Source: Plantago ovata
Lineage: Eukaryota; Streptophyta; Magnoliopsida; Lamiales; Plantaginaceae
Assembly: GCA_028274465.1 (NCBI GenBank)
Contig: CM051458.1
Span: 20,723,566-20,787,565 of the forward strand
DNA: 64,000 nt
Direction: 5' to 3'
The notes beneath the pieces are model-generated. The model was not told the origin of the DNA and did no database searches. It saw only the letters and a list, made by a program, of their open reading frames with translations. Both the position numbers and the translations under genes were made by a program. Positions 1 to 10,774 of the stretch are shown piece after piece (position 1 is the stretch's first letter; every line of letters begins with the position of its first letter).

Positions 1-2172
1 GTGGGGGAAGTTTTTCAATGATTTCGATCTTAGCTTTGTCTACCTCAATACCTCTTTCAGAAACTATATGTCCTAGAACAATGCCTTCCCTAACCATGTA
101 ATGACTTTTCTCCCAGCTCAAGGTCAAATTGCATTTTATGCACCTTTTCAGAACAAGATCTAATCTTTGCAAGCATTCATCAAACGAATCACCAAAAAGG
201 GAAAAATTATCCATGAAAACTTCAACAAATTTAGTTACCATATCAGAGAAAACAGAGAGCATGCACCTTTGGAAAGTGGCGGGAGCGTTGCATAGCCCAA
301 ACGACATCCTCCTATAGGCAAACGTTCCGAATGGGCAAGTGAATGTCGTCTTCTACTGATCCTCTGGTGCAATCGGAATCTGGTAGAAACCTGATAAACC
401 ATCAAGAAAATAATAGAATTTCCTTCCCACAAGGCGGTTTAGCATGTCATCTATAAATGGCAAAGGGAAGTGGTATTTCTTAGTGGCGGCATTTAATCTT
501 CTATAGTCAATGCACATCCGCCATCCAGTGGTCTTCCTAACTGGTACTAACTCTCCCTTCTCATTCTCTTCCATCGTGACTCCTGATTTTTAAGAACTAC
601 ATGAACCGGGCTCACCCATCGACTATCAGGAATGGGGTAAATCATATCGGCATCTAGCAACTTGATCACTTCTTTCTCTACCACTTCTTGCATGGCCGGA
701 TTTATCCTACGTTGAGGTTGCCTAACCAGTTTGGCATCTTATTCTAGAGTGATGTTGTGCACACACCGAGTACGGCTAATTCCTTTGATATCACTAATAC
801 CCCATCCTATAGCTGCAGAATTTGCTTTCAAAACTTCAATTAGCCTACTTTCTTCATCGTTGGATAGATGTGAGGAGACGATCACAGGCTTCTTCTGATT
901 TTCCCCTAAGTAGACATACTTGAGGTGTGCAGGAAGTGGCTTTAACTCTAAGCTAGGCTCTTCAGGAAATTTACTTTCTTCTTCTTCTTCTTCCAAAGGT
1001 TCAAGCACTTCTTCTCCTACGGGAATTTCTGGGGTGCTATCCATCATTTCAACTAGTTCCCTTGCTTCTTCGGTCATGTAGCATGTCTCAGTCTGCATGG
1101 TTAGAGCCTCCTTAAGTGGCTCACGATTATCATAGCAATGATGGAATTCGGAAATCATGGAATCATAGCAGTCGACAAAATTTTTAACTCTTCCACGACT
1201 TCCTTATCTCCGATGCTACATCATACCAATTCAATCTTCTCACCCATTACCTCCATGGTAATTTTCTTGCCCTTAAGTTCAAGGCATGTGTTGGTAGTTG
1301 CCATGAATGGTCTCCCAAGTAGTACTACGTGCTCGCGAATATGGCTCTTTCCTCGTATGCAGATTTCATTACTACAAAATCAGCTGGAATTATCAATTTG
1401 TCCACCTTCACAAGGATATCCTCTATTATCCCGACTGGCCTCTTCACACTTTGGTCCGCCATTTGGACGACCATATCAGTTGGTGTCAGTTCTCCGAGAT
1501 CCAGGGCCTTGTATACCGAATAGGACATTAAGTTAATGCTAGCCCCTAAGTCAAGCATTGCCTTCGTAGTTCGACCATTCTCCAAGGCGATGTCGATGAT
1601 GAAACTTCCAGGATCTTTCTTCTTCACAGGTAACTCGGCAACCGAATTTACTGTCTCAACCCCATTAACTTCCTTTCCTGAAGTAATCCTTTTGTTCTTC
1701 ATCTCACGAAAGAATTTCGTATAAGCTGGAATGTTTTGGATTAACTCCAAGAGGGGTACATTGACTTCAATTTTGAGAGGCGTTGAAATAGGGGTAACTC
1801 CTGAATATCCTTCTTGGCTGGCTTGATCCGACTTGGGAATGGTACATGTGGTTTGGGAGGTACATATGGATTAGAAGATTTGTGAAGTACTGCTGGCGTA
1901 GGAGTTTCCCTTTCGACCTCATCATCAACTATGTCTTCTAAAGATGGTCGTGGTTCATCATCCTTCTCTTGAGGTTCTTTGGAACTTTCACTAACCTCTT
2001 GTTCAGTGCTTGGTCCTGTATTGTCGGCCCCAGATGGTTCAACACGTTTAGGACGCACGAAGTTAGGAATTTTGGTCATCTTTCCTCCACGGAGTAGTAG
2101 ATTCACTTCTTCGCACTCATTTTCCTCGGTAGTAACAGTTGGAAGTGGCTTGGGATCAGCTTCAGGTGTCAA
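1..2172 (-). pseudogene. Protease and reverse-transcriptase region of the Athila-like element
   Basis: Fossil pol region. An aspartic-protease segment (AMLDLGASINLMS) lies near 1530-1600. An RT segment (TTGWRMCIDYRRLNAATKK, then FYYFLDGLSGFYQIPIAPEDQ) lies near 360-550, and further RT sequence continues to the window edge. A linker rich in Glu, Pro and Ser lies between gag and protease. The region is broken and incomplete. Confidence 0.75.
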
Positions 2173-2182
2173 AATGGGGGAA

Positions 2183-2262
2183 CTGGGGTCGTCCAGTTAC
2201 CTGGAGTTGGGGGGCGATTCGCCCCCCTCATCGGGCAGTTCGCCCCCCACTTCCAGGGGGGC
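2183..2262 (-). repeat. GC-rich palindromic phrase run in gag-pol linker
   Basis: Contains GGGGGGCGATTCGCCCCCC, then CGGGCAGTTCGCCCCCC and similar phrases. The same GGGCGATTCGCC core occurs in this element's LTR at 4203-4214 and in its copy at 5936-5947. Confidence 0.7.
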
Positions 2263-2390
2263 GTCTTCGACTGCTTTTCCGCACTTTTCACACTTCAGCA
2301 GGCTAAGCTCCTTGATAAGTTGCTCAGTTACTTCGACCGCTTCAAAAGCCTTTTCGATGCGAAGATTGTTTTCAGCTTGCCCTGCGTGTG

Positions 2391-3198
2391 CTATCTCGAA
2401 ACACTCTCAATGGCTTTAATCCCTGCGTAAAACGCAAGTTCCTCCTCTTCACTGATATCTTCGTCTTCAGAATATCCTTCGTATAAGTCGTCAGTTTCAC
2501 CCCGATTTGAATATACGTTGGTGACTTGACTCGACATTATCTTCTCGGATTGTACAGATCCATTGGCGTACTTTTGAAAGACCTTCTCTGCCTCTTCAAC
2601 TGTACATTCTTCTAAACCTCCACACATCCCATCCACTTGAAGCCTAACATCATCACGTAGTCCACCAACAAAATACCAAATCAGCTCCCCGTCGTCGAAA
2701 CGGTGATGGGGACACTCACGTTTATACAGCTCAAAACGTTCATAGGTGTCACAGAACTGCTCGTACTCCCCTTGCTTGAAGTGTTCGATCCGATTCCGCA
2801 GTGCTATCGTCTCATGGTAAGGCATGAAACGCGCCAAGAACTCCTCTACTACTTGGATCCAGGTCCTCAGTGATCCGGGTGCTAACCTTGCTATCCAAAT
2901 CCTCGGTTCATATCCCAATGCAAAAGAAAATAATTTCCTGCATAATTGATCTTCCGTGAACCCCTTTGCTGGAACTTTTGCTATTTCCTCTTCATAGGAC
3001 CTGATGAAGCTTAACAGGATTCATCCCCACTCCATCTTCGAACCTTGGTATCCTTCTCACTACAAAACTTGTTACCTCATATCCTGATAACTCTTCTTCC
3101 AAGTATATAGCTGACCCTTTCTTGACTTGCGAGAACGTAGATGTCAAGCGAGCTTTTAAGGTCGTCATACCTGGAAATCTAGAACAGGAGTAACTCAA
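2391..3198 (-). pseudogene. gag region of the Athila-like element
   Basis: Fossil capsid-region coding sequence of the Athila-like element. It contains the retrotransposon gag domain around minus-strand positions 2900-2620 (…RFMPYHETIALRNRIEHFKQ… and …YERFELYKRECPHHRF…). It lies directly downstream of the primer-binding site, as expected for gag. It is part of a broken element, not a host gene. Confidence 0.75.
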
Positions 3199-3386
3199 AA
3201 CTGAAAATTAGTCTCGTTAGAAATCTCGAAGATCAAGAAAATTTCTAGAAATCACTATAAAATTGAAAACTACTAAGACTAGGAAACGAGTATCAGAGAG
3301 AGATTAAATAGGAAAATAAAAACTACTAGAACAAGGAATTGAATGCTGAAAATATAAAAAAGCTAATCAGAAAAAAGGAGTATAGT

Positions 3387-3404
3387 CCCAGGCAACGACG
3401 CCAA
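3387..3404 (-). promoter_or_regulatory. Primer-binding site of the Athila-like element
   Basis: On the minus strand, TTGGCGTCGTTGCCTGGG starts 2 bases after the LTR end. It resembles the TGGCGCCGTTGCC site that Athila elements use with tRNA-Asp, with a small number of differences. Confidence 0.65.
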
Positions 3405-3406
3405 TT

Positions 3407-4612
3407 TGATGAACTGTTTTTAGAACTTGTCAGATTCTAGTTAATCAAATAAATTTGTATTGAGCCAAAGGCAATTCACAAGTACAACGAAAACCGTAGT
3501 GTAGCAGTAAAATAACCTCGAGTGTCGATCTCTAAGGACTATAACTAGCTTTATCTAATCTAACTTAAGAATATAAAATCAACAAACTACTTAGCAAAGG
3601 TTTTCTTATCAGATAATGGAGATTGGTGATAGTATGGTCATTCAAAGCATAGAAGGTTAATAATCATGCATGAAGTCCCCGGTTTTGCATAGAGATCTTT
3701 GATCAATGAATTGTCCAATTGTGTTCCGTTATTATTCAACACTACGAAGATAGATGTTTTAGATAGATCAAAGAAATAAAGCAATAACTCAAAGTATAAT
3801 GCGCGATATAGCCATTAGCATAATTATTAACCCTTCACTAAGAAATCACATACTATCACCAACGAGAAGTTTAGCTACTCATAGATGTCATGCAATCAAC
3901 AGAAATCATAGCAAGATTGAATGAAAACATGTTGAAAGATATATAAAATATAAATAGAAAAATTGTAAGATACAATGTTACCGAAGGTTGTCAATCTCCG
4001 AAGAATCGCGATCTTAAAAGCTCCAAAACGCTAAGAAAAAGTATCTCCTAAGCTAAGAATCCTCAGAACAGGCTCTGGAGAATTCTTACCTAAAACTAAT
4101 GAGAAATGTGAGAGAAAAGGTCTGGAAAAGTATAAAAAACGGAGAAAACTGAGCAACTATATATAGTGATTCGGCAGGTGTGGGGCGAGTGGCCCCACAC
4201 ACCGGGCGATTCGCCTGATGTGGGGCAATTCGCCCCACGTCCCGGGCGACTCGCCCGGGAGGTTTTTTCGGCTGAAAATGCGTTTTCGACGCGTTTTTGG
4301 ATTTCTTTTCCTTTTCGGACTCGGTTTTTGCCTTCTAGTGACCTTTTAGCCTTCAGACTCGACCCCTAGACTTCAAATCCTATCCGGAATCTTCTAGATA
4401 CTCCAATTAGGCCTTCGGAACACCAATTCCTTGTCTACTTCAATATAATTGTCCGAAAACCTCGTTTTTCACCCAAAACCTGTAAAATACAAACTAAAGG
4501 GAAACGTGACACTATTCTAATAAAATGCACTAAAATATAGCTAAATTAACATAGAGGATAGCTAAAATAGGTGAAAAAGACTCAAATGAAAGTGTAAAAT
4601 ACACGTTCATCA
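3407..4612 (-). repeat. LTR of the Athila-like element
   Basis: This 1206-bp LTR begins TGATGAAC and ends GTTCATCA, a perfect 8-bp inverted repeat bounded by TG…CA. It abuts the primer-binding site on its low-coordinate side. In the minus direction a GC-rich palindromic block (4262-4176) is followed at once by a TATATATAG box (about 4157-4165), marking the likely promoter. The base sequence is related to the solo LTR at 61800-63736. Confidence 0.85.
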
Positions 4613-4959
4613 CTAATCAATAAAGGTTTAGCACCTTCTTCACGGATTTATGTCTCCTTCGAATATGTGGAGACTTCCCATTATATTGGTTACTTCTTGC
4701 ACGCCTTCCTTGTTCCATTTTAAAATTTCTAAGGTTGATTTTTATTCAAACTTTCTCCTAAATTTCACGATCAATAAGGTTACTACTTTCTAGTACTATT
4801 ACACCATTATTTTGGTCATGTCTTACTTTGTAGTATTTTTATGTTTAACGTGAGCATGTTTTCCATATGAACACTCTTTCAAAAATCAAGACTCAAATTC
4901 TTATACATATTTATTTCAAGATTCATATACATACATATATGGTCACATACAATGAATAA
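4099..4959. repeat. Segmental duplication, copy 1 (LTR end plus flanking DNA)
   Basis: The DNA from about 4099 to 4959 holds the last ~514 bp of the LTR plus ~347 bp of non-element flank. It is repeated at 5829-6691 with only scattered differences by eye. Since both the LTR part and its flank are copied together, this is a duplication of a junction and not a second insertion. Confidence 0.85.
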
Positions 4960-5828
4960 GGGTTATTAAATATATTAAATATGGTTATTTATTAGAAATG
5001 AAAAAGAATTTAAAATGCAAACTAATATGGTATGAGGTCCATTGGGTGATTCCAAAAGCAATCCGTGTGAGATTCGAGACCAAAGCGGACAGTATCATAC
5101 TCATGAGATGTGTATAGCTTACTCATGACTACTCATCCGTTTTTTAGATTGTTTATGTTTGATTTGGAACGGTTTTTATGGAGGTTGATATAATGTGTGT
5201 AGTGTTTGACTTAGTAGCAGAACCCACAATACAGTTGTGAAATAAAAGTTTGCCAAAAAAGAAAACATAAACCATCTAATTAAAGAAACGAAATAAAAAG
5301 GAATATGTAAACAATGTAAAAAACAGATGAGTATAACATCGTTAACCTAAATAGGTGGGTCTTAATCAGTTAGTGATCGTGTCATTACAACTTGCACTGA
5401 AATTAAAATGAGAATGACAATAGCTTATGGACGTTGACTTATATTAGTTGAGAGCGGTGAATTAAAGAGTATATAAGTATACAATACACTCTAAAACGAT
5501 ATGAACACTTTTGAAATGTGTTTAGTTTAATTGGTATTTTCAATACATATATAGCTATTATCGCTTCTACAGACGAGGTGGTTCAACATGTCAAATATTA
5601 CGTTATGTTGTTGCTGCCCCTATGATTCTACGTAGTAGTTGAATTTAGATAGCATACACCAGTTATTGTTGCGTCAGTTGAGAGAGAGTGAGATACTATA
5701 TAAGTAGATATGCAAACTAATATTGTCTGACACCTTCTGAGTTATTTCAGAAACAAGTTTGTAAGCTGCTAAGTGGACTATATTATTTTTAAAGTTTTTT
5801 GCCGTTCCAAGAAAAAAAAGTGAACAAA
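4960..5828. other. Spacer between the two duplication copies, nothing recognised
   Basis: AT-rich sequence of 869 bp separating the two copies. I see no coding region, terminal repeat or tandem repeat in it. Confidence 0.5.
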
Positions 5829-6691
5829 TTATGAGAAAGGTGAGAGAAAAGGTCTGGAAAAGTATGAAAAACGGAGAAAATTGAGCAACTATATATAGTG
5901 ATTCGGCAGGTGTGGGGCGAGTGGCCCCACACACCGGGTGATTCGCCTGGTGTGGGGCAATTCGCCCACGTCCCGGGCGACTCGCCCGGGAGGTTTTTTC
6001 GGCTGAAAACTGGTTTTCGACGCGTTTTTGGATTTCTTTTCCTTTTCGGACTCGGTTTTTGCCTTCTAGTGACCTTTTAGCCTTCAGACTCGACCCCTAG
6101 ACTTCAAATCCTATCCGGAATCTTCTAGATACTCCAATTGGGCATTCGGAACACCAATTCCTTGTCTACTTCAATATAATTGCCCGGAAAACCTCATTTT
6201 TCACCCAAAACCTGTAAAATACAAACTAAAGGGAAACGTGACACTATTCTAATAAAATGCACTAAAAGATATCTAAATTAACATAGAGGATAGCTAAAAT
6301 AGGTGAAAAAGACTCAAATGAAAGTGTAAAATACACGTTCATCACTAATCAATAAAGGTTTAGCACCTTCTTCACGGATTTATGTCTCCTTCGAATATGT
6401 GGAGACTTCCCATTATATTGGTTACTTCTTGCACGCCTTCCTTGTTCCATTTTAAAATTTCTAAGGTTGATTTTTATTCAAACTTTCTCCTAAATTTCAC
6501 GATCAATAAGATTACTACTTTCTAGTACTATTTACACCATTATTTTGGTCATGTCTTACTTTGTAGTATTTTTATGTTTAACGTGAGCATGTTTTCCATA
6601 TGAACACTCTTTCAAAATCAAGACTCAAATTCTTATACATATTTATTTCAAGATTCATATACATACATATATGGTCACATACAATGAATAA
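5829..6691. repeat. Segmental duplication, copy 2 (truncated LTR plus flank)
   Basis: Second copy of the 4099-4959 segment in the same orientation. It starts inside the LTR (near AGGTGAGAGAAAAGG), passes the same LTR terminus (GTTCATCA, ending near 6346) and continues into the same flank (CTAATCAATAAAGG…) up to AATGAATAA. It carries the palindromic block (5908-5991) and the TATA run. Confidence 0.85.
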
Positions 6692-7844
6692 TATGAAGTC
6701 CTAATTAGTAGATGGAGGAGGGAGAGTATATATATGTACGGCAAGAGGAATGCCGGTTCTATCTTTTGGCGTCGTGAAGACAGAAAGGAATAGAGATGAG
6801 GTTTGCAGCGGAGATCAGAACCTAACGTGATACCGTGAAAGAATTATTTTCGTGAATATTCTCATTCCAGTATGTATCAATATATAGACAATACAAAGAG
6901 GAGTCCTAATTACAATACATACGGACAACTGTCCTAACACCAAAGATTATATAATTATATACAACTAATCATCTAATCTATCATTACAGGCCGTTAAATG
7001 GCTAGTTACTTGATTATGCTCATTGAGCCCACAACTCATTCAATTGCGATATTTTGTTTTTTTGTAGTGATCAAGAAGAAGACCAAAAAAAGGGCTTAAC
7101 TGATAGAAGTAGAGTCTTGGATCAATGGTTGGCCGGCTGGCACTCCTTGGTACTCATCATATGCATCTCATATAGGTCACTTTGATTATGTAAGAGAGGA
7201 TCAACTCCTCCAAGCATGTGAAGTATGTGATTTTAGTATAACTGTTAACGCTTCCGCATATATGGTTCTAAACAAGTGTCGCTTCCGCTCACGCTTAGTG
7301 ACAAAAAATGCAAGACCGTGAAAAGAGTCTATGGTTTTAAATGCTTCCGTTGCGTCTTAACACCTAAGTGCAGTTAATTACGTACGAAGGGACATGAGTT
7401 TTCAGTCTGTGTCTCAGTTTTAGTTTCTCCAGAGATCATAGCTTAGTTAGAGTCTTTTGGGTTTCGTACCATGCTGATACTTCCAGTAGCTTCTCTGGCT
7501 ATTTGGATCCTCTTCAGTATTTGATGTTTAGTGATACACCTTATATCATGATTGGGGTATACCCCTCTTGATCTTGTACAATACGTATGTTGTGTTTAAT
7601 GAACTTTATTTTTCCGTTTAAAAAAAAAAAAACACGACCCAAGCATAAGGGATTTCTTGCAAGAATCCCATTACCAAGCCAAATGTAACAATGTGTGATA
7701 CGACGAACTTTAAGCCACAAGGTCCAATAAAATGCATACACCACCTGAGAGAAACTGACTTACAAATTTGGTGGCGTTGAAAAATAAGGTACCGAAATCT
7801 ACTTTTTTTGGTCGATGCATGCTAGCGAAAAAGTTATCCACGTA
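6692..7844. other. Non-coding stretch with LTR-like and retroposon-like remnants
   Basis: Around 6831-7020 the sequence (GATACCGTGAAAG…, a TATATAGACAATAC run) resembles the end of a Ty1/copia LTR, with weak support. At 7590-7633 an ATGAACTTTATTTTTCCGTTT segment runs into a 12-A tract, which looks like the 3' tail of a LINE-type retroposon on the plus strand. No reverse-transcriptase coding is visible, so both are tentative. Confidence 0.3.
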
Positions 7845-7945
7845 TAAGACCAACTCCAATAGGAGCTGAAAATGAGGCTGAAATTTCAGCCCCCATTTTC
7901 AGCTCCTATTGGAGCCATGATATCTCGGATGGAGCTGAAACTCCA
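7845..7945. repeat. Foldback MITE-like sequence
   Basis: CAATAGGAGCTGAAAATG is followed by AGGCTGAAATTTCAGCCCC and then its complement CATTTTCAGCTCCTATTG, giving a long hairpin near 7858-7914. The preceding AAGACCAACTCCAA resembles the end at 11760-11775 (TTGGAGATGGTCTAAGAC, inverted). That may be a related terminal inverted repeat 3.9 kb away. Confidence 0.5.
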
Positions 7946-7952
7946 TCTGAGT

Positions 7953-7997
7953 TCTATATATAGTATACTACTAAATAACCCGTCGAGTTTCGACGGG
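7953..7997 (+). other. Helitron-like 5' end with short stem-loop
   Basis: TCTATATATAGTATACTACT begins with TC and an AT-rich run as in many plant Helitron 5' ends. It leads into a perfect stem CCCGTCGA (7979-7986), GTT loop, TCGACGGG (7990-7997). The base before TC is T rather than the expected A and no matching 3' end was found, so this is only a candidate. Confidence 0.3.
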
Positions 7998-9270
7998 AAA
8001 TAGTAAATTTACAAATAATAATAACCCGTCAAGTTTTCAACGCAATTAGTGTTTTATAGTATTATGGAATAGCGTCGTAAACCGAGGTTAGTGTTTTAAG
8101 TATTGCGGAATACCCGTCAAATATAGTTCAAGTATTGCCAAATAGACATGTCAAATGCGGTTAATGTTCTAAAGTAATGTGAATAGGCCCGTCGAACGCA
8201 ATTAATATTCTAAAGTATTGTGCAACAGACCAGTAGAAAATAGTTAGTGTTCTAATATTGTGAAATAGACCTGTCGGTCACAGTTAGTGTTCTAAAGTAT
8301 TGACGAATAAACCCGTCAAACGTATGTCGAGTATTGCGAGATAGAGCTGTTGGCCGCATCTAATGTTCTAAAGTTCGTGTTTTAAAGTATTAGTGAATAG
8401 ATCCGTTGAACACAATTAATGCTTTAAAGTATTGTAGGCCTGTCAAACGCAATTAGTGTTTTAAACTATTGTGGAATATCCCCGTCAACCGCAATTAGTG
8501 GTCTAAAGTATTGCGGAATACCCATCAGATGTAGTTCAAGCATTGTCGAATAGACCGTCAAACGCAATTAATGTTTTAAAGTATTGCGAATAAATTTAGT
8601 GTTCTAATGTACTGTGCAATAGACCTATCGGACACAATTAGTGTACTAAAGTGTTGTGTCATAAATCCGTCGGCCACGGTTAGTGTTCCAAAGTATTGTG
8701 AAGTAGACCCGTCGAACATATTTAATTAGTGTTCTAAGTATTGCGGACAGATCCACCAACTGAATTTAGTGTTCTAAAGTTTGTGCTTAATGCATTATCG
8801 AAAAGACCCACCGAACACAATTAATGTTCTAAAGTACTGCGGAATTGATCCGTCAAATGCAATTAGTGTTCTAAAGTACTGTGAATAGGACCGCCGGCCG
8901 CAGTTAGTGTTATAATGTAGTGCCAAATAGACCTGTCAAACGCAATTAGTGTTATAATGTATTGCGGAATAGACCCGTCAATCACGGTTAGTGGTATGAA
9001 GTTTAATTTGAGATATAAACCCAAATACAGTTCGTGATTCAAAGAATTATCAAATAGACCCGCTGAACATAATAGTGTTCTACAGTATTGTGAATAGACT
9101 CGTCGGATACAGTTGGTGTTCTTAGGTATTGAGAAAGAGACCAACCAAATGCAAATAGTATTCTAAAGTATTGTGGAATAGACCTGTCGAACGCATTTAG
9201 TGTTCTTATAAAGTATTGCAAAAGAGACATGTCGAACACAATTAATTAATATTCGGAATTATTGTGAAAT
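7972..9270 (+). repeat. Array of a diverged ~43-bp tandem repeat
   Basis: About 28-30 degenerate copies. Each joins AATAGACCCGTC, AACGCAATTAGTG and TTCTAAAGTATTG (three motifs of one unit of about 43 bp). Units differ by substitutions and small indels, so the array is old. The same unit in reverse orientation forms the array at 56335-56940. Confidence 0.8.
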
Positions 9271-9874
9271 AGACACTTTACTATGTGAAAAACATTCGAC
9301 CAATCAAAATGGACATAAAGTGAAGTTGAATATGCCATGTGGTTGAAGGAAGAAGTATGAAAACTTCCGCCTTTGTAGAATATATACATATTTGGGTTAC
9401 GATTACATAATGATGAATAATGTTTTAAATTTTAATATAGAAGAAAATGTTAGAAAAAATGTTAAAATTATCTTGTGGGAAATTGGGATGTTAATAAATC
9501 ATCATATCCTAAACCGAAAATCCGTATTACCCGTCCGAGCCCAACCCTATTACCCTAGAACAATTTTTTTATGGAAGAAGTTTAATATTCTCCTTTAATA
9601 GATATACAAATATATTAATATAAATTTTAAATACTTTTCGTACTAAATAATATTAAAATGATTCATACAAAAAACTAAAATTATTGAAAAATAATTAAAC
9701 AAATAAAATATTTTGGAGAAAAAAATGTGTGAAGAAAAATAATTGAACTTTGTAATATATAAAATTATATTTTAAGTGCATAGATACAATAAATAAATAT
9801 GAAGATACAATATTATAGCCGACCTGTCTATGGCGGGTAAGTTGAATAATTAACCGCGACGGGTGAATATTTTG
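9271..9874. other. AT-rich stretch, nothing recognised
   Basis: No coding region or clear repeat. A segment near 9586 (ATTCTCCTTTAATAGATAT) resembles the hairpin-associated end at 10763-10778. Confidence 0.4.
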
Positions 9875-10294
9875 CCGAGTTTGTGACTCAGCACTCGATC
9901 TGAGGATATAATAGACTTCAAAAACAAATTCCACAATCTACGTGATCTCTATTGTTAACATAGAAAAATAATTTACTTGCATAATTTCTTAGATTCAATC
10001 TTTCTAGATTTTTATATAAATTTTTTCACAAATATCAAAACTAAATTACTTTTAGTATACATATTTCATAATAATGCCAAATAGCCGAGTTTGTGACTCC
10101 GCACTCTGAGGATATAGTAGACTTAAAAAAACAATCCACAATCTACGTGATCCTTATTTTTAACATAGAAAAATTGTTTACTTGCACAATTTCTTTAATT
10201 CAATCTTTCTATATTTTTTATATTAATTTTTTTACAAATAGCAAAACTAAATTACTTTTAGTATCCGTATTTCATAATAATGACAAATAATTTT
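9875..10294. repeat. Two-copy tandem duplication, period ~210 bp
   Basis: CCGAGTTTGTGACTC starts copies at 9875 and 10085. Both continue through GATATA(A/G)TAGACTT, CAATCTACGTGAT, AACATAGAAAAAT and TTTCATAATAATG with moderate divergence. Confidence 0.85.
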
Positions 10295-10299
10295 AATTC

Positions 10300-10745
10300 A
10301 TAATATATAATAAAAATTGTTTTGAACATAATAATATCTATTTTTTAAAATGTATATATTTATTTGAGAATAATGATATTAAAATAAAAATAATGAATAT
10401 ATATGGTGAAATGTAGAATTGTAAATTAGATTAATAGATTTAAGACATGTGGCAAGAATAAAATAATGGACCAATAAGAATAGAAGATTGTGGCACATGT
10501 AAAAAATAAGAGCATGAATTAATAATATATATTAAAAATCGTTTTGAACATAATAATATCTATTTTCTAATATGTATATATTTATTTGAGAATGATGATA
10601 TTAAAATAAAAATAATGAATATATATGGTGAAATGTAGAATTGTAAATTAGATGAATAGATTTAAGACATGTGGCAAAAATAAAATAATGGACCAATAAG
10701 AATAGAAGATTGTGACACATATCAAAAAATAAGAGCATGAATTAA
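10300..10745. repeat. Two-copy tandem duplication, period ~222 bp
   Basis: GTTTTGAACATAATAATATC begins at 10319 and 10541. Both units contain AATGAATATATATGGTGAAA, TAGATTTAAGACATGTGGCA and AATAAGAGCATGAATTA, with few differences. They are adjacent to the ~210-bp duplication. Confidence 0.85.
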
Positions 10746-10774
10746 GGAGAAAGCTTGAAATATTTCTCCTTTAA
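10741..10774. repeat. Hairpin at the end of the duplicated block
   Basis: ATTAAGGAGAAA, a 10-base loop region and TTTCTCCTTTAAT form a 12-bp stem with one bulge, followed by ATATATAGATAGATAG. It may be the terminus of a mobile element. No CTRR end follows, so it is not a canonical Helitron end. Confidence 0.4.

Larger units (their letters stand above)
1..4612 (-). mobile_element. Athila-like Ty3/gypsy LTR retrotransposon, left part outside window
   Basis: Read on the minus strand the order is LTR (4612-3407), primer-binding site, gag, protease and reverse transcriptase, running off the window at position 1. The gag segment carries the plant retrotransposon gag signature (LAPGSLRTWIQVVEEFLARF), the protease segment an LDLGASINLMSYSVY motif, and the RT segment WRMCIDYRRLNAATKKYHFPLPFIDDML, all typical of the Athila lineage. 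The primer site resembles the tRNA-Asp-type site used by Athila. It is a broken fossil with several breaks. Because the second LTR is outside the window, age cannot be estimated from LTR divergence. Confidence 0.85.

Noticed and set aside
7050-7066. CACTA 3' terminus (TTGTTTTTTTGTAGTG)
   Set aside because: Only the short motif is present, with no matching start, subterminal repeats or 3-bp duplication nearby.
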